Shown: positions 7,507-16,976, counted from the first letter of the stretch. The stretch is DNA of 64,000 nt from Corynebacterium lujinxingii (GCF_014490555.1 NZ_CP061032.1:1178001-1242000); one strand, 5' to 3'. Numbers and translations: made by a program. Notes: generated from the sequence alone by a model not told the origin.

Positions 7507-8493
7507 CTACTTCGAGCCGGACTTGAGTACGTGAAGAGCCTGACGAACGGTTTCCGTCGTCAGGTTTTTTGCAGTCTCCAGCTTGTCGGCGACGCGGCCC
7601 GCAATCTTGCCCAGGTTGAGGTTGCCCAGCTCGTACTTGGTCATTGAGCCGATCTCCCCTGCCAGGTCCGCAACCTGCCCCGGTGCCTTCGCAGCGCGCG
7701 ACGGCAGGTCGGCAGCCTTGGAGTTGGACACGGCGTACGCGAACTGTCGCCAGGTCTCGGAGGCCAGGTTGCCGACGAAGGAGGCCTTATCCTGGACACC
7801 CCACTTTGTCACCTCGGCGAAGGACGCTGCCGCGAAGCTTGCGTCCAGCTTCGATTCACCAAGCTTGCGGTCCTCGAAGGTGATCGGCACCTCGACGACG
7901 TCGAAGCCGGCGTCGGCAACTTTGTGCGCGATTTCCACCTGGAAGATGTAGCCCTTGTTCGACAGCGCGTCCAGGTCAAGTTCCTCGAGCACCTCGCGGC
8001 GGAAAGCGCGGTAGCCGGCGGTCATGTCCTTGGTCTCATCGCCAAGCGCAACGGCGATGTACTCGTTGCCCAGCTTCGACAGCAGGTAGCGGCTACGCGG
8101 CCAGTTTTTCACTTCCCCACCGTCGACATAGCGTGAACCAATCGCGAGATCGGCACCATTTGCTACGGCGTCGAGCAGGCGGTGTAGCTCCTCCGGCGCG
8201 TGCGAGCCGTCGGCGTCCATCTGCACGACGATCTGGTAGTCGCGCTCGAGCGCCCACTCGAAGCCTGCACGGTACGCGGCGAGAAGGCCGTCCTTGCCGG
8301 TGCGGTGCAACACGTTGACCTCTGCGTGGGCGGCGGCAAGTTCGTCGGCCTTCGCGCCGGTGCCGTCCGGCGAGTTGTCGTCGACAATAAGTACGTCAAC
8401 GTCGTGTTGTGCCTCAAGCACACGGCCAACGATCAGCGGAACGTTTTCCACCTCGTTGTAGGTCGGGATGATCACCAGGGTCTCGTTCGCCAC
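7507..8493 (-). CDS. ppm1: Polyprenol monophosphomannose synthase
   Basis: 328-aa GT2 glycosyltransferase that makes polyprenyl-phosphomannose from GDP-mannose, the mannose donor for lipoglycans and protein O-mannosylation. Visible: IIPTYNEVENV (residue 9), VDDNSPDGTG (about 37), the metal-binding QMDADGSH (about 90), GSRYVDGG and the acceptor-site AYR...RRE region. Residues after about 245 form an extra tail beyond the catalytic domain. In M. tuberculosis this domain is fused to Lnt; here the two are separate genes, lnt stopping 21 bases upstream. Confidence 0.93.
   Translation of the reverse strand: MANETLVIIPTYNEVENVPLIVGRVLEAQHDVDVLIVDDNSPDGTGAKADELAAAHAEVNVLHRTGKDGLLAAYRAGFEWALERDYQIVVQMDADGSHAPEELHRLLDAVANGADLAIGSRYVDGGEVKNWPRSRYLLSKLGNEYIAVALGDETKDMTAGYRAFRREVLEELDLDALSNKGYIFQVEIAHKVADAGFDVVEVPITFEDRKLGESKLDASFAAASFAEVTKWGVQDKASFVGNLASETWRQFAYAVSNSKAADLPSRAAKAPGQVADLAGEIGSMTKYELGNLNLGKIAGRVADKLETAKNLTTETVRQALHVLKSGSK
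7539..7570 (+). terminator. rbpA terminator embedded in ppm1
   Basis: Stem 7539-7550 with 7554-7564 (one bulged A), a TTT loop, then six T at 7565-7570. It is a strong intrinsic terminator for rbpA located inside the 3' coding end of the convergent ppm1 gene. Confidence 0.85.
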
Positions 8494-8514
8494 GGCGGTA
8501 CTTCTCCTCGCTTT

Positions 8515-10065
8515 TTAGGCTTGTTTATTCCTTTGAGCAGCATACCTGCGCTTGCTTGCGCGTGTGCCGACACCTGCCGCAACCATTACGAGGGCACCGA
8601 GCGCGACGAGCGCCCACTCGAGCGCACCGCCGAAGCGCACGGCTGGCGTAAGCGAATCTCGAAGCGGCAGCTTTTCGACGAGATGATCCGCCGTAAAAAT
8701 TTCCGTTTCCTGCGACACCGTCCCGTCCGGGTGGACGATCGCCGACACACCGGATGTGGCTGCCACGACGACGGCGCGGTCGGTTTCCATCGCGCGCAGC
8801 CGGCTCATGGCCAACTGCTGATACGTCATGCCGGTAAACCCGAACGTGGCGTTGTTGGTCGGGGTGGTCAGCAGCTGGGCGCCGCCACGCACGGCCATGC
8901 GGTACGCCGGATCCTCGGCGACCTCGTAACAGGTAGCAACGCCGACCGGGATGTCCCCCATGTGGACAACACCGTTGCCGTTACCGGGTTTGAAGTTACC
9001 GGCCAGGTCCACCATCTCGGAAAAGTTGCGGAAGAAGTCGCGCCACGGCATGTATTCGCCAAACGGCTGCAGGAAGCGCTTGTGGTGGTACTCCCCTGGC
9101 CCGTTGTCGGGATCGAAGACGACCATCGTATTGCGCGCGCCCACCTCGTCGCGCGTGAGCGTGCCGACGAGCACCGGAGCGTCTACCCCACGCACCGCAA
9201 TATTGATCAACGACCGGGCCTCGGAGTCGGCGAAGGGGTTGACGTCGGAGGAGTTCTCCGGCCAGATGACGGCGTCGAGGGGTTCTCCTGCGGTGCGGGC
9301 GTCGTCGCTAAGAGAAAGCGTCTCGTTGACGTGATTGGTCAGCACCGCGCGGCGCTGGGCGTTGAAGTCGAGGCCCATGCGCGGCACGTTGCCTTGCACG
9401 ACAGCGACGTTGGCCTCCCCTACGGTCGGCCCGGCGGTGTTGATACCGAGACCGGCGACTGCGCCGAGCACCAACGGGACAGCGAACGCTGCTCCCCCAG
9501 CTAGCCGCTGGGATCCACGGCCTGCGATGAGTATCACCAGGCCGACGCTGGCTAGCGCAGCCGCAAACGTAATCAGTGCTGGGCCACCCCATGGCGAGAG
9601 AGCGGCCAATGGGCCGTTGATCTGCCCCCAGGCCAAGCGCACCCAGCTAAACCCGCCGAAGGGGACCGACGAGCGCACGAACTCGACGACGAGGTAGATC
9701 AGCGGAAAGGCAGCGAAGCCGAAGCGCCAGCGCGCCGCCAGGACACCGAAAACGCCGGTGAAGATGCCGTAGAGGCCGAGGAAGATGGACAGCGCAACGT
9801 ACGGCATAGCGCCGACGAATTCGCCGATCCACGGCAGCAGATACAGGTAGCAAAACGCGGCCTGAGTGAAGCCGAGCAAACCGCCGAAAGCGGCTGGCGG
9901 ACGGTCGCCGCCCGGCCAATGCCGCCACGGCGCAAGCGAAAGATACAGCACCGCAATACCGGCGATGCCGGACCACCAGTGGCCGTGCGGCTCGTAGGAG
10001 AAATACACCAGCCACCCGGAGGTAGCCGCGAGAACGAACCGGAGAAAGCCGGTCAGCGCTGTCAT
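8515..10065 (-). CDS. lnt: Apolipoprotein N-acyltransferase
   Basis: 516-aa integral membrane enzyme that N-acylates the lipid-modified cysteine of lipoproteins. An N-terminal block of about six membrane segments (to about residue 215) is followed by an extracytoplasmic nitrilase domain with the Glu-Lys-Cys triad: WPENSS (Glu), HHKRFLQPFGEYMPW (Lys) and VATCYEVA (Cys). A final membrane helix and basic tail close the protein. The ATG follows the fxsA TAG directly. Pairing with ppm1 matches the known Lnt-Ppm1 interaction in corynebacteria. Confidence 0.94.
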   Translation of the reverse strand: MTALTGFLRFVLAATSGWLVYFSYEPHGHWWSGIAGIAVLYLSLAPWRHWPGGDRPPAAFGGLLGFTQAAFCYLYLLPWIGEFVGAMPYVALSIFLGLYGIFTGVFGVLAARWRFGFAAFPLIYLVVEFVRSSVPFGGFSWVRLAWGQINGPLAALSPWGGPALITFAAALASVGLVILIAGRGSQRLAGGAAFAVPLVLGAVAGLGINTAGPTVGEANVAVVQGNVPRMGLDFNAQRRAVLTNHVNETLSLSDDARTAGEPLDAVIWPENSSDVNPFADSEARSLINIAVRGVDAPVLVGTLTRDEVGARNTMVVFDPDNGPGEYHHKRFLQPFGEYMPWRDFFRNFSEMVDLAGNFKPGNGNGVVHMGDIPVGVATCYEVAEDPAYRMAVRGGAQLLTTPTNNATFGFTGMTYQQLAMSRLRAMETDRAVVVAATSGVSAIVHPDGTVSQETEIFTADHLVEKLPLRDSLTPAVRFGGALEWALVALGALVMVAAGVGTRASKRRYAAQRNKQA

Positions 10066-10590
10066 CTACTTCTCCCCCGGGTCACGGCCATCCATGCGGT
10101 ACCACTGCTCTAACTCATCGGCGTCGATCACGGTGTCGTCGCTACGATTCTGCTCCGGGTGAGCCTGCTGCTGTGGGTTGGTAAACGACCCGTACGAGGT
10201 GGTGAACTGCGACATCGGCGTCGCGGCATAGATTCGGGCGCCGAGGTCTTCCATACTGCGACGGGCACGCTTCGTCATTGCGCGGCGCGCCATGCCGCGG
10301 GTCGGCCCGAACACGAGGAGCAGGCCGAGCACCGAGCTGACAAAACCGGGGACGATGTTCATAGCCCAGCCGGCAAGCAGCAGCGCCGAATCGCCGGCCA
10401 ACTGCCCCACGTTCGCCTGGCCTTTCGCGGCGCGGACGAGTTCGCCCCGCAACGAAGCGGCGGCGGCGAAGCAGCCGAAGAGCATCAGGCCGAAAATGGC
10501 CAGGATCGCCCAGCCGACGCCAATCCACTTAGCGACGAGGAAGAACGCGATCGCTTCGACCAGAAAGTACAGCAGTAGGTACACAGGCAT
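10066..10590 (-). CDS. fxsA: FxsA-family membrane protein
   Basis: 174-aa cytoplasmic membrane protein. The FxsA domain with three or four hydrophobic segments covers residues 1-105 (VEAIAFFLVAKWIG, ILAIFGLMLFGC, DSALLLAGWAMNIVPGF); the polar tail is acidic at its end. The family was named for suppressing phage T7 exclusion; its normal role is unknown. TAG is followed immediately by the lnt ATG. A minus-strand TAGCCT (10597-10602), using the stop of the upstream hydrolase gene, lies 6 bases before its ATG. Confidence 0.85.
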   Translation of the reverse strand: MPVYLLLYFLVEAIAFFLVAKWIGVGWAILAIFGLMLFGCFAAAASLRGELVRAAKGQANVGQLAGDSALLLAGWAMNIVPGFVSSVLGLLLVFGPTRGMARRAMTKRARRSMEDLGARIYAATPMSQFTTSYGSFTNPQQQAHPEQNRSDDTVIDADELEQWYRMDGRDPGEK

Positions 10591-10599
10591 GGGCCAAGG

Positions 10600-11811
10600 C
10601 TACCTGGACAACTGGTCGAGCAACCAACCCACGTCCTCGGCCGCGTGCAGGAAGTACGGGCCGAAATGGTTCGTCCCCGTGCGCCCGCGGATGCCGCGCT
10701 CGCGGCGGGTGGTCAGCTCGATGCCCCAGTCGTCGGCAAGCTTTGCGACGTCCTCGTACGGCACGAGGTCATCGTGAAGCGCGCTCCACAGACGGATCGG
10801 AATGTTGGGCGGCTGGACGGCACCGAGGCGTATGGCGTCGAGGTGGGCGCTGGTGCGGGGCAGGTCGTCGAGCAGCTTCGCCATGCTCACGCCTGTGCGG
10901 GTCCAGGTGCGGGTGTGCGCCCACGGGCGGTGCAGTACTGCTCCCATGGCGCAGGTGCGTGCGCCGTTGACGATGGCTGCGGCCCCTTTCGGGCTCAAAT
11001 GCGGGGCGATTTCTGCGGCGATGTCTTCGTCGCGCGCCATGAGGCCGGCGACGGCGTAGAGGATGACCACGGACGCGAGCGCGCCGTCGACGTGGTGGAG
11101 CATGCTCACCAAATCGGTCGGCGGGGCCGCGACGACGGCAGCCAGCAGCTGCAGTTCCGGGGTGTACTCGGGTTCCTCCAGCCATGCGGCCGCGGCTCCC
11201 CCGCCCTGGGAAAACCCCCACAGGCCGAGTGTGGTGGTGTCGACGCCGAGGTCGCGGGAGGCGCGGACGGCGTCGGCAAGCGCGCGGGCTGCGGAGACGT
11301 GGTCGCAGTAGAGTTCAACGTCGTCTTCGGGATCGCGCGGATAGTCGGTGATCACCACGTCCGCGCCGGCGGCGAGGAATAGGTTGATTACCGGCTGCTC
11401 GTAGGCGGCGATCATGTCCACAGGCTTGACTCTGGGGCCGATGCCGACGGTGCACGAGTACGACGGGTCGCAACGCCGGGCCACCCCTTGGGTCGACGGG
11501 GCGAACGCGATCGTCGGGCGAGAACCGTTTCCCTTCCACGGCGTGCGGGACCGGAACACGGCCCCGGTAGCGGAGACCACCCTGTTGAGGCTGTCGCTAG
11601 TGGCGTATTCAATGCGCCAGCTCTGCGACGGATTCAGCACCCCACTCGCACCCACCGGCCGGATCGGCACCGCTTTGACCAGCGACCCCGGTGTCATCCC
11701 CATCAGCCAGCTCGCCTGACCGAAGTCGGGCCCGGTGCGCTGCGCCGGGCGCACCAAATCAAGGCAGATGCCGGCAAGCGAGCGCACACGCGGAAAGAAC
11801 AGACGAGCCAT
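10600..11811 (-). CDS. Secretory-lipase-family alpha/beta hydrolase
   Basis: 403-aa alpha/beta hydrolase resembling the LIP family. The nucleophile elbow LWGFSQGGG (about residue 187) supplies Ser; ALHDDLVPYED (about 350) is a likely acid site and GTNHFGPYF (about 383) a likely His. The N-terminus MARLFFPRVRSLAGICLDLV is weakly hydrophobic with no clear cleavage site. Substrate is unknown; triacylglycerol or mycolate ester hydrolysis are possibilities. The open frame extends to 12135 but overlaps the next gene; ATG 11811 lies 5 bases after the SDR stop. Confidence 0.75.
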   Translation of the reverse strand: MARLFFPRVRSLAGICLDLVRPAQRTGPDFGQASWLMGMTPGSLVKAVPIRPVGASGVLNPSQSWRIEYATSDSLNRVVSATGAVFRSRTPWKGNGSRPTIAFAPSTQGVARRCDPSYSCTVGIGPRVKPVDMIAAYEQPVINLFLAAGADVVITDYPRDPEDDVELYCDHVSAARALADAVRASRDLGVDTTTLGLWGFSQGGGAAAAWLEEPEYTPELQLLAAVVAAPPTDLVSMLHHVDGALASVVILYAVAGLMARDEDIAAEIAPHLSPKGAAAIVNGARTCAMGAVLHRPWAHTRTWTRTGVSMAKLLDDLPRTSAHLDAIRLGAVQPPNIPIRLWSALHDDLVPYEDVAKLADDWGIELTTRRERGIRGRTGTNHFGPYFLHAAEDVGWLLDQLSR

Positions 11812-11816
11812 GGCGG

Positions 11817-12542
11817 TTACCTCGGCATGTGACGCCAGATCGGCCGCGGCACTAAGCGCATCACCGCCGCGAGCACTGCCAGGCGCCGCGGGATCCACAC
11901 GGTAGTGCTTCTGCCCTTCCCAGCTGCGTCGACGACTGTATCGGCGACCACGTCCGGCGTCACCGACATCACCGCGGGCTTCATTCCCTCGGTCATCGCG
12001 CCGATGACGAAGCCGGGGCGCGCCAGGATCAGGTTGAGCCCCGTGCCGTGCAACCGGTCCATCAGCCCCTGGCAGAACGCGTCGAGGCCTGCCTTCGTCG
12101 AGCCGTAGACGTAGTTCGCGCGCCTGGCCCGCCACCCGGCGATGGAGGAAAAGGCGTAGATTTCGCCGCGCGGCATCTCGTCGGCAAGCACGGTGAGCAT
12201 GCTGGCCTGCGCAAGGTAGTCGACGGTGGCGATCCGCACGGCTTCACGCTCGTCACGCTCCGCGAGTTCCTGATCGCCGAGGATCCCGAAGGCGACGATC
12301 GCGGTGGTCACCTCGCCCGCCTCCTGCACGATCCTCCGGTGCGAATCCTGGTCGGTCGCGTCGAAGTCCACCGCGCGCACGTGGGTCGCGCCCGCATCGC
12401 GAAGTTGCTTCTCGACGACATCCAGCCCCGCACTACCCCGCGCCGCAAGTACCACCTCGCGCCCGCGACAGACACGCTTGGCGACCTCGCCGCCGATGTC
12501 GCTGCGTGCGCCAAGCAACAGCACGGTCCCCTGTTTACCCAC
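11817..12542 (-). CDS. DprE2-like short-chain reductase
   Basis: 241-aa SDR with the NAD(P)-binding start VLLLGARSDIGGEVAKRV and the active site S...YVYGSTKAG (YxxxK, about residue 145). It resembles DprE2, the reductase completing decaprenylphospho-arabinose synthesis, and position next to pepQ matches M. tuberculosis Rv2073c and its corynebacterial orthologue, a DprE2 paralogue. The C-terminus is basic and hydrophobic, probably membrane-associated. The GTG start lies inside the end of pepQ (8-base overlap). Confidence 0.8.
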   Translation of the reverse strand: MGKQGTVLLLGARSDIGGEVAKRVCRGREVVLAARGSAGLDVVEKQLRDAGATHVRAVDFDATDQDSHRRIVQEAGEVTTAIVAFGILGDQELAERDEREAVRIATVDYLAQASMLTVLADEMPRGEIYAFSSIAGWRARRANYVYGSTKAGLDAFCQGLMDRLHGTGLNLILARPGFVIGAMTEGMKPAVMSVTPDVVADTVVDAAGKGRSTTVWIPRRLAVLAAVMRLVPRPIWRHMPR

Positions 12543-13647
12543 CGGTTACCCCCAGGTCGCGGCGGGTGCGGTTAAAGGTCTCGACGCCGGTGTCGGTCAG
12601 CCACACGATGTCTTCGATGCGCATACCCCACGCGCCCGGCTTGTAGATGCCCGGCTCGATGGAAAACGCCATCCCCTCGCGCAACACGACGTCAGAGCCG
12701 GCGATGATGAACGGCTGCTCGTGGCCAGATAGCCCAATGCCGTGGCCGAGGCGGTGCGTGAACCACTCGCCATATCCGGCATCCGCGATCGCGTTGCGTG
12801 CTGTAGCGTCCAGTTGGCCCGCGGTCACCCCCGGCCGGGCCGCCTCGCACGCGGCAGCAAAAGCGTCCTCGAGCACGGCGTATGCCTCGCGGAAGTCTGC
12901 CGGGGCCGACTCCTTGCCGCCGACGACATAGGTGCGGGTGCAGTCCGACTGGTAACCGGAGGCCAGCACACCGCCGATATCCACGACCACCGGATCGCCC
13001 ACCTCGAGCACCCGGTCGGAGAAATCATGGTGCGGATTCGACCCGTTCGGCCCCGAGCCGACGATGACAAACGCGACGCTTTCGTGTTCCTCCAGCACCA
13101 GTCGCGTCAGGTCGTCCGCGATTTCACGTTCGGTGCGGCCGGGCTGCAGCAGTGCCGGGACCTGTTCGTGGACGCGGTCGATTGCGGCGCCGGCAGCCGC
13201 GATCTGCTCGAGCTCCGCTGCGTCTTTCACCATAAACAGCTCCGCCACCGCGTCCGTGGCCAATTCGGTGCGCGGCAACAGCGCCTGGAGCGGGAAGACG
13301 TGGTCTGCGGTCAGCGACGAGCCGAGCCCGACCATCCCGTCCCCGAGCACGTCCGCGACCAGCCGGTACGGGTTGTCGCCGTCGCGCCAGCCGACGACAT
13401 CGATGTCGTCGGCACGCTCGAGCCCGAGTGATGCAACATCGGTCAGCGGCGCGACGACCCGCGTTGCGTCCGGCGCAATCACCAGCGCGGTAAGCCGCTC
13501 GTGCGAGGAGGCCCACGACCCAGTCAGGTAGGCGAACTCGGCGCCGGTGCCGATGACCAGCCCGGCAAGTCCCCGCTCCCTAACGAGGTCTGCGGCCTTG
13601 CGCCGCCGGTCGGCATACACACTTGCATCGAAGGTCATGCGGGCCAT
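12535..13647 (-). CDS. pepQ: M24 Xaa-Pro dipeptidase
   Basis: 370-aa cytoplasmic metallopeptidase. The creatinase-like N-terminal domain (1-130) is followed by the pita-bread domain with metal ligands in VVDIGGVLASGYQSDCTRTY (two Asp), HRLGHGIGLSGHE (His), FSIEPGIY (Glu) and MRIEDIVW (Glu). Orthologous by context to mycobacterial PepE. Two starts are possible, ATG 13647 and ATG 13638; neither has a good ribosome-binding site. It heads the run pepQ-SDR-hydrolase-fxsA-lnt-ppm1. Confidence 0.9.
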   Translation of the reverse strand: MARMTFDASVYADRRRKAADLVRERGLAGLVIGTGAEFAYLTGSWASSHERLTALVIAPDATRVVAPLTDVASLGLERADDIDVVGWRDGDNPYRLVADVLGDGMVGLGSSLTADHVFPLQALLPRTELATDAVAELFMVKDAAELEQIAAAGAAIDRVHEQVPALLQPGRTEREIADDLTRLVLEEHESVAFVIVGSGPNGSNPHHDFSDRVLEVGDPVVVDIGGVLASGYQSDCTRTYVVGGKESAPADFREAYAVLEDAFAAACEAARPGVTAGQLDATARNAIADAGYGEWFTHRLGHGIGLSGHEQPFIIAGSDVVLREGMAFSIEPGIYKPGAWGMRIEDIVWLTDTGVETFNRTRRDLGVTGG

Positions 13648-13657
13648 GGTAGATCGC

Positions 13658-13663
13658 TACGAT
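13658..13663 (+). promoter_or_regulatory. -10 box, leaderless promoter of S1 protease
   Basis: TACGAT ends 7 bases before GTG 13671. It lies in the perfect inverted repeat GATCG-CTA-CGATC (13652-13664) midway between divergent pepQ and the protease gene. Confidence 0.4.
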
Positions 13664-13670
13664 CACAGCC

Positions 13671-14222
13671 GTGTCCAATCCCCTCGCACGATCCATCGCG
13701 CGCATCTCCATCCCAGGCCGCGGCTACTGTTCAGGCGCGCTGATCACGCCCGATACCGTGCTTACCTGCGCCCACTTCTTCCGCCGCGCTGACGTGCGCA
13801 AGGTGCGCGTGCGTATCGGCGACACCACGTTCGCCCCAGTCTCCGCCGCGCCCCTGCCCGGCACCGACGTCGCGCTGGTGCGATTGCCGGAACGTGTCGA
13901 CGCAGAACCACTGCCGGTGGGTCCAGCTCCGCGCACTGGCAGACCGACCCTGACCGTGGGTTTCGGCGGCCGCGCCGCGAGCCCGGAGGGCCGCCCCGGC
14001 AGGTACTTGGGTCGGTTGCCGTTTTCCGCGTCGCGTACCTTTGCTACACGTGTCCGGCCGGCGGGGCTGATCTACAACAACCCGCCGGCGGTCAAGGGCG
14101 ACTCCGGCGGCCCGGTGTTCGCAGGCGGCGAAATCTTCGCGGTGCAGTCGCTCATCCTCGACCCGCGGGGGCGCAACCTGCGCGTCGCCACAGTGTCGCT
14201 GCTGCCGGCTAGTTACCGATAG
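13671..14222 (+). CDS. Trypsin-like (S1) protease lacking a signal peptide
   Basis: 183-aa protein consisting only of a chymotrypsin-fold domain. The triad is intact: TCAHFF (His, about residue 35), GTDVALVRL (Asp, about 64) and KGDSGGPVF (Ser, about 147). Residues 14-20 (ISIPGRG) sit where the mature N-terminus of secreted relatives begins. There is no signal peptide, and an in-frame TAG at 13650-13652 rules out an upstream start. Two cysteines flank the His as in disulfide-bonded extracellular homologues. It overlaps helY by 14 bases tail to tail. Confidence 0.8.
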   Translation: MSNPLARSIARISIPGRGYCSGALITPDTVLTCAHFFRRADVRKVRVRIGDTTFAPVSAAPLPGTDVALVRLPERVDAEPLPVGPAPRTGRPTLTVGFGGRAASPEGRPGRYLGRLPFSASRTFATRVRPAGLIYNNPPAVKGDSGGPVFAGGEIFAVQSLILDPRGRNLRVATVSLLPASYR

Positions 14223-16971
14223 CGACCACACCGCGGCGGATCGCGTCGACAGCGCGGTTGGCGTTGTCGCGGATCTGTTCCGAATAGCCGGTCTTTTTCA
14301 CCTGCTCCAAAAGGTCGACGACCTGCCGGCACCAGCGCACGAAGTCGCCGGGGGTCAGTTCAGCGCCGGATTCCGCAGCGGCGGCCAATGCGTATCCGAG
14401 CGGGGCGCCTGCGGTCCACTGGTGCATCGACAAGCTGAACCCCGCGTCGGGTAGACGGGTGGCCGGCAGGTTGTGGCGCTGCTCGTCGGCGACCAGCTCG
14501 CCGTAGATTCGCATCGTCTCGTTCATCGCATCCGCCATCGCCTCGGTGGCCGCCTCCGGCTCGCCGTGGGTCGCGCGGCGGTTCTCGAAGACCAGCATCG
14601 ACGCGACGCCGGCGAGCTCTGCCGGGTCCAGCTCGTCCCAGATGCCGCGCTTGAGGCATTGCGCGACCAGCAGATCGGAGACGTTGTGGATACGCGACAG
14701 GCGCTCGCCCTCGTCGGTGACTGCAGGCTCGCCGTCGACAAGCTCGACGTAGTCCATCTCGGTGAGCAGCCCGATGATGCGCTCGAAGGTGCGGCCGAGC
14801 GAATCAGTCGACGAATCCACGCGGCGTTCGATGGATGCGAGTTTGCGCTCGTCGCGCACAATGTCCTCGGCGGTGCGTGCGAGCACCTCGCGCTCCCCCG
14901 CCGGCCATGCGTGCACGGGGTGGTTGCGGATCGCCTCGCGCAGCGCAGTGACCTTCTTGCTCGGCCGCGTGCGCGCCTCGGTGCGCAACCGCTTCGGCGC
15001 GTTGAAGTGCCCGCGGTGCAACATGCTCGAAACCTTGCGCGCGTGACGACGAGGCTGGCTCTGCATATGCCGCGGCACCTTAATCCGGCCCACCACCATC
15101 GGCGGGTTGCCGAAAGAGGCGGCGTCGATGCGCCCGGACCAGCCGCGCTCGGTGGTTACCCACGGGCGCGGGTCGTGCGGCTTGCCGGCTGCCTGCACCA
15201 CGACCGCGAGTTCCGGCTTGCGCTTGGCTGGCAGCGCGATGACTTCGCCCACCTGCAACCGGCCGAGAATCTTCACGGTCTCCTTGTGGCGGTTGTCCAT
15301 AGCGTCGCGTCGGGCCTGCTTCTCGGCGTCGCCAAGGTCGCGCCGCAGTTGCGAGTACTCGACCAGCTCCGCGGCGGCGTCGTCGGACGGTGGCGCGAAT
15401 GCGGAGATGTCACGATCGAGTTTGGCCCGCGATTCGCGCACCTTGGTTTGGAGCCGCTCGATGTCGCGTACCTCACCGACGACGGAGCGGTCCGTTTGGA
15501 ACTGTGCGAACGACTGCTCAATGAGGCGGATTGAGTCGTCGAAGCCGTTCATGGCAAGCATGTTGATCGCCATGTTGTAGCCGGGTTGGAACTGTGAAAT
15601 CAGCGGGTAGGTGCGCGTCGACGCCAGCCCCGCGACGGCGTGTGGGTCTAATGCCGGTGCCCACTGCACCACGGCGTTGCCGATGTGGTCGATGCCGCGG
15701 CGGCCGGCACGCCCAGTGAGCTGGGTGTACTGGCCCGGCGTGAGGTCGACGTGTGCCTCGCCGTTGAACTTGACCATCTTCTCCAGCACGACCGTGCGGG
15801 CAGGCATGTTGATGCCGAGTGCGAGCGTTTCCGTGGCGAAGACGACCTTGACCAGACTGTGCACGAAGAGCTGCTCGACGATGTGCTTGAACGCGGGCAA
15901 AAGGCCGGCGTGGTGGGCGGCGAACCCGCGCATCCAGGCGGTGCGGACCTGGCGGAAGTTGAGCACTTCGAGGTCCTCTTCGGGGATGCCGTCGATGCCG
16001 TCGTCGATAATCTGCTCGATCTCGGCGCGCTCTTCCGGTGTGGTCAATTCCTTGCGCGAGCGAAGGCATTGAAACAGTGCGCCGTCGCAGCCGGCGCGGG
16101 AGAAGATGAACACGATGGCGGGCAGCATGTCCTGGCCCTGCAGTGCGGTGACCACCTCCGGCCGGCCGACTGGGCGGACCTTATCTTGGCCGCGCGTGCG
16201 CCCGCTGCGGGCCCGGGAGCGGAATCCACGGCCCTCCTCGAAGTCCCGGCGGCCCTCGTCGGAGCTGCCGGCCTCGATGCGCTCGATGGCCCGCTCGAGC
16301 GCGTGGTTGACACGCCCGTCCTTGCCGGGCTCGAACAGCGGGAACATTTTGCGCCCGACCATCATGTATTGGCTCAGCGGGATCGGGCGGTGCTCCGAGA
16401 CGATGACTTCGGTATCGCCGCGTACCGCCGTGAGCCACTCGCCGAACTCTTCGGAGTTGGACACCGTGGCGGACAGCCCGACGAGGCTCACCGAATCGTC
16501 CAGGTTGAGGATGATCTCCTCCCACACCGCACCGCGGTCGCGGTCAGCCAGGTAGTGGATCTCGTCCATCACCACATGGGTCAGGCGGTCCAGTTGCGGC
16601 GACTCGGCGTAGAGCATGTTGCGTAAGACCTCGGTCGTCATCACGACGATCTCCGCCGAACCGTTGATGCTGGTGTCGCCGGTGAGCAGGCCGACGGCGT
16701 CTTCGCCGTGCTCGGCAACCAAGTCGTTGTACTTCTGGTTGCTCAACGCCTTAATCGGCGTGGTGTAGAAGCACTTCGTGCCGCGCTGCAGCGCAAGTGC
16801 AACCGCGAACTCGCCGACGATGGTTTTGCCCGAGCCGGTTGGCGCGCAGACGAGGACACCCCGGTCCTCCTCCACGGCCCGGCAGGCCTGCACCTGGAAG
16901 TCGTCGAGATCGAACGGCTTCGCATTCGCGAATTCCTGCAAAAACGGCGTGGAGTTTTCGGGGGAAAGCAT
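14209..16971 (-). CDS. helY: Ski2-like DEAD/DEVH-box helicase HelY
   Basis: 920-aa superfamily-2 helicase. Motif I APTGSGKT (residue 40), motif II MDEIHYLADRDRG (about 135), motif III GLSATVSN, then RecA2 motifs (TETLALGINMPA, QLTGRAGRRGID) and the DSHCT domain at the C-terminus (about 740-920). Family members unwind RNA or DNA in RNA turnover; the actinobacterial role is not defined. Length is usual. It ends the pup-paf-tat run, starting 5 bases after tatC; TACTGT built across the tatC stop lies 7 bases before its ATG. Confidence 0.93.
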   Translation of the reverse strand: MLSPENSTPFLQEFANAKPFDLDDFQVQACRAVEEDRGVLVCAPTGSGKTIVGEFAVALALQRGTKCFYTTPIKALSNQKYNDLVAEHGEDAVGLLTGDTSINGSAEIVVMTTEVLRNMLYAESPQLDRLTHVVMDEIHYLADRDRGAVWEEIILNLDDSVSLVGLSATVSNSEEFGEWLTAVRGDTEVIVSEHRPIPLSQYMMVGRKMFPLFEPGKDGRVNHALERAIERIEAGSSDEGRRDFEEGRGFRSRARSGRTRGQDKVRPVGRPEVVTALQGQDMLPAIVFIFSRAGCDGALFQCLRSRKELTTPEERAEIEQIIDDGIDGIPEEDLEVLNFRQVRTAWMRGFAAHHAGLLPAFKHIVEQLFVHSLVKVVFATETLALGINMPARTVVLEKMVKFNGEAHVDLTPGQYTQLTGRAGRRGIDHIGNAVVQWAPALDPHAVAGLASTRTYPLISQFQPGYNMAINMLAMNGFDDSIRLIEQSFAQFQTDRSVVGEVRDIERLQTKVRESRAKLDRDISAFAPPSDDAAAELVEYSQLRRDLGDAEKQARRDAMDNRHKETVKILGRLQVGEVIALPAKRKPELAVVVQAAGKPHDPRPWVTTERGWSGRIDAASFGNPPMVVGRIKVPRHMQSQPRRHARKVSSMLHRGHFNAPKRLRTEARTRPSKKVTALREAIRNHPVHAWPAGEREVLARTAEDIVRDERKLASIERRVDSSTDSLGRTFERIIGLLTEMDYVELVDGEPAVTDEGERLSRIHNVSDLLVAQCLKRGIWDELDPAELAGVASMLVFENRRATHGEPEAATEAMADAMNETMRIYGELVADEQRHNLPATRLPDAGFSLSMHQWTAGAPLGYALAAAAESGAELTPGDFVRWCRQVVDLLEQVKKTGYSEQIRDNANRAVDAIRRGVVAIGN

Positions 16972-16976
16972 GCCCC

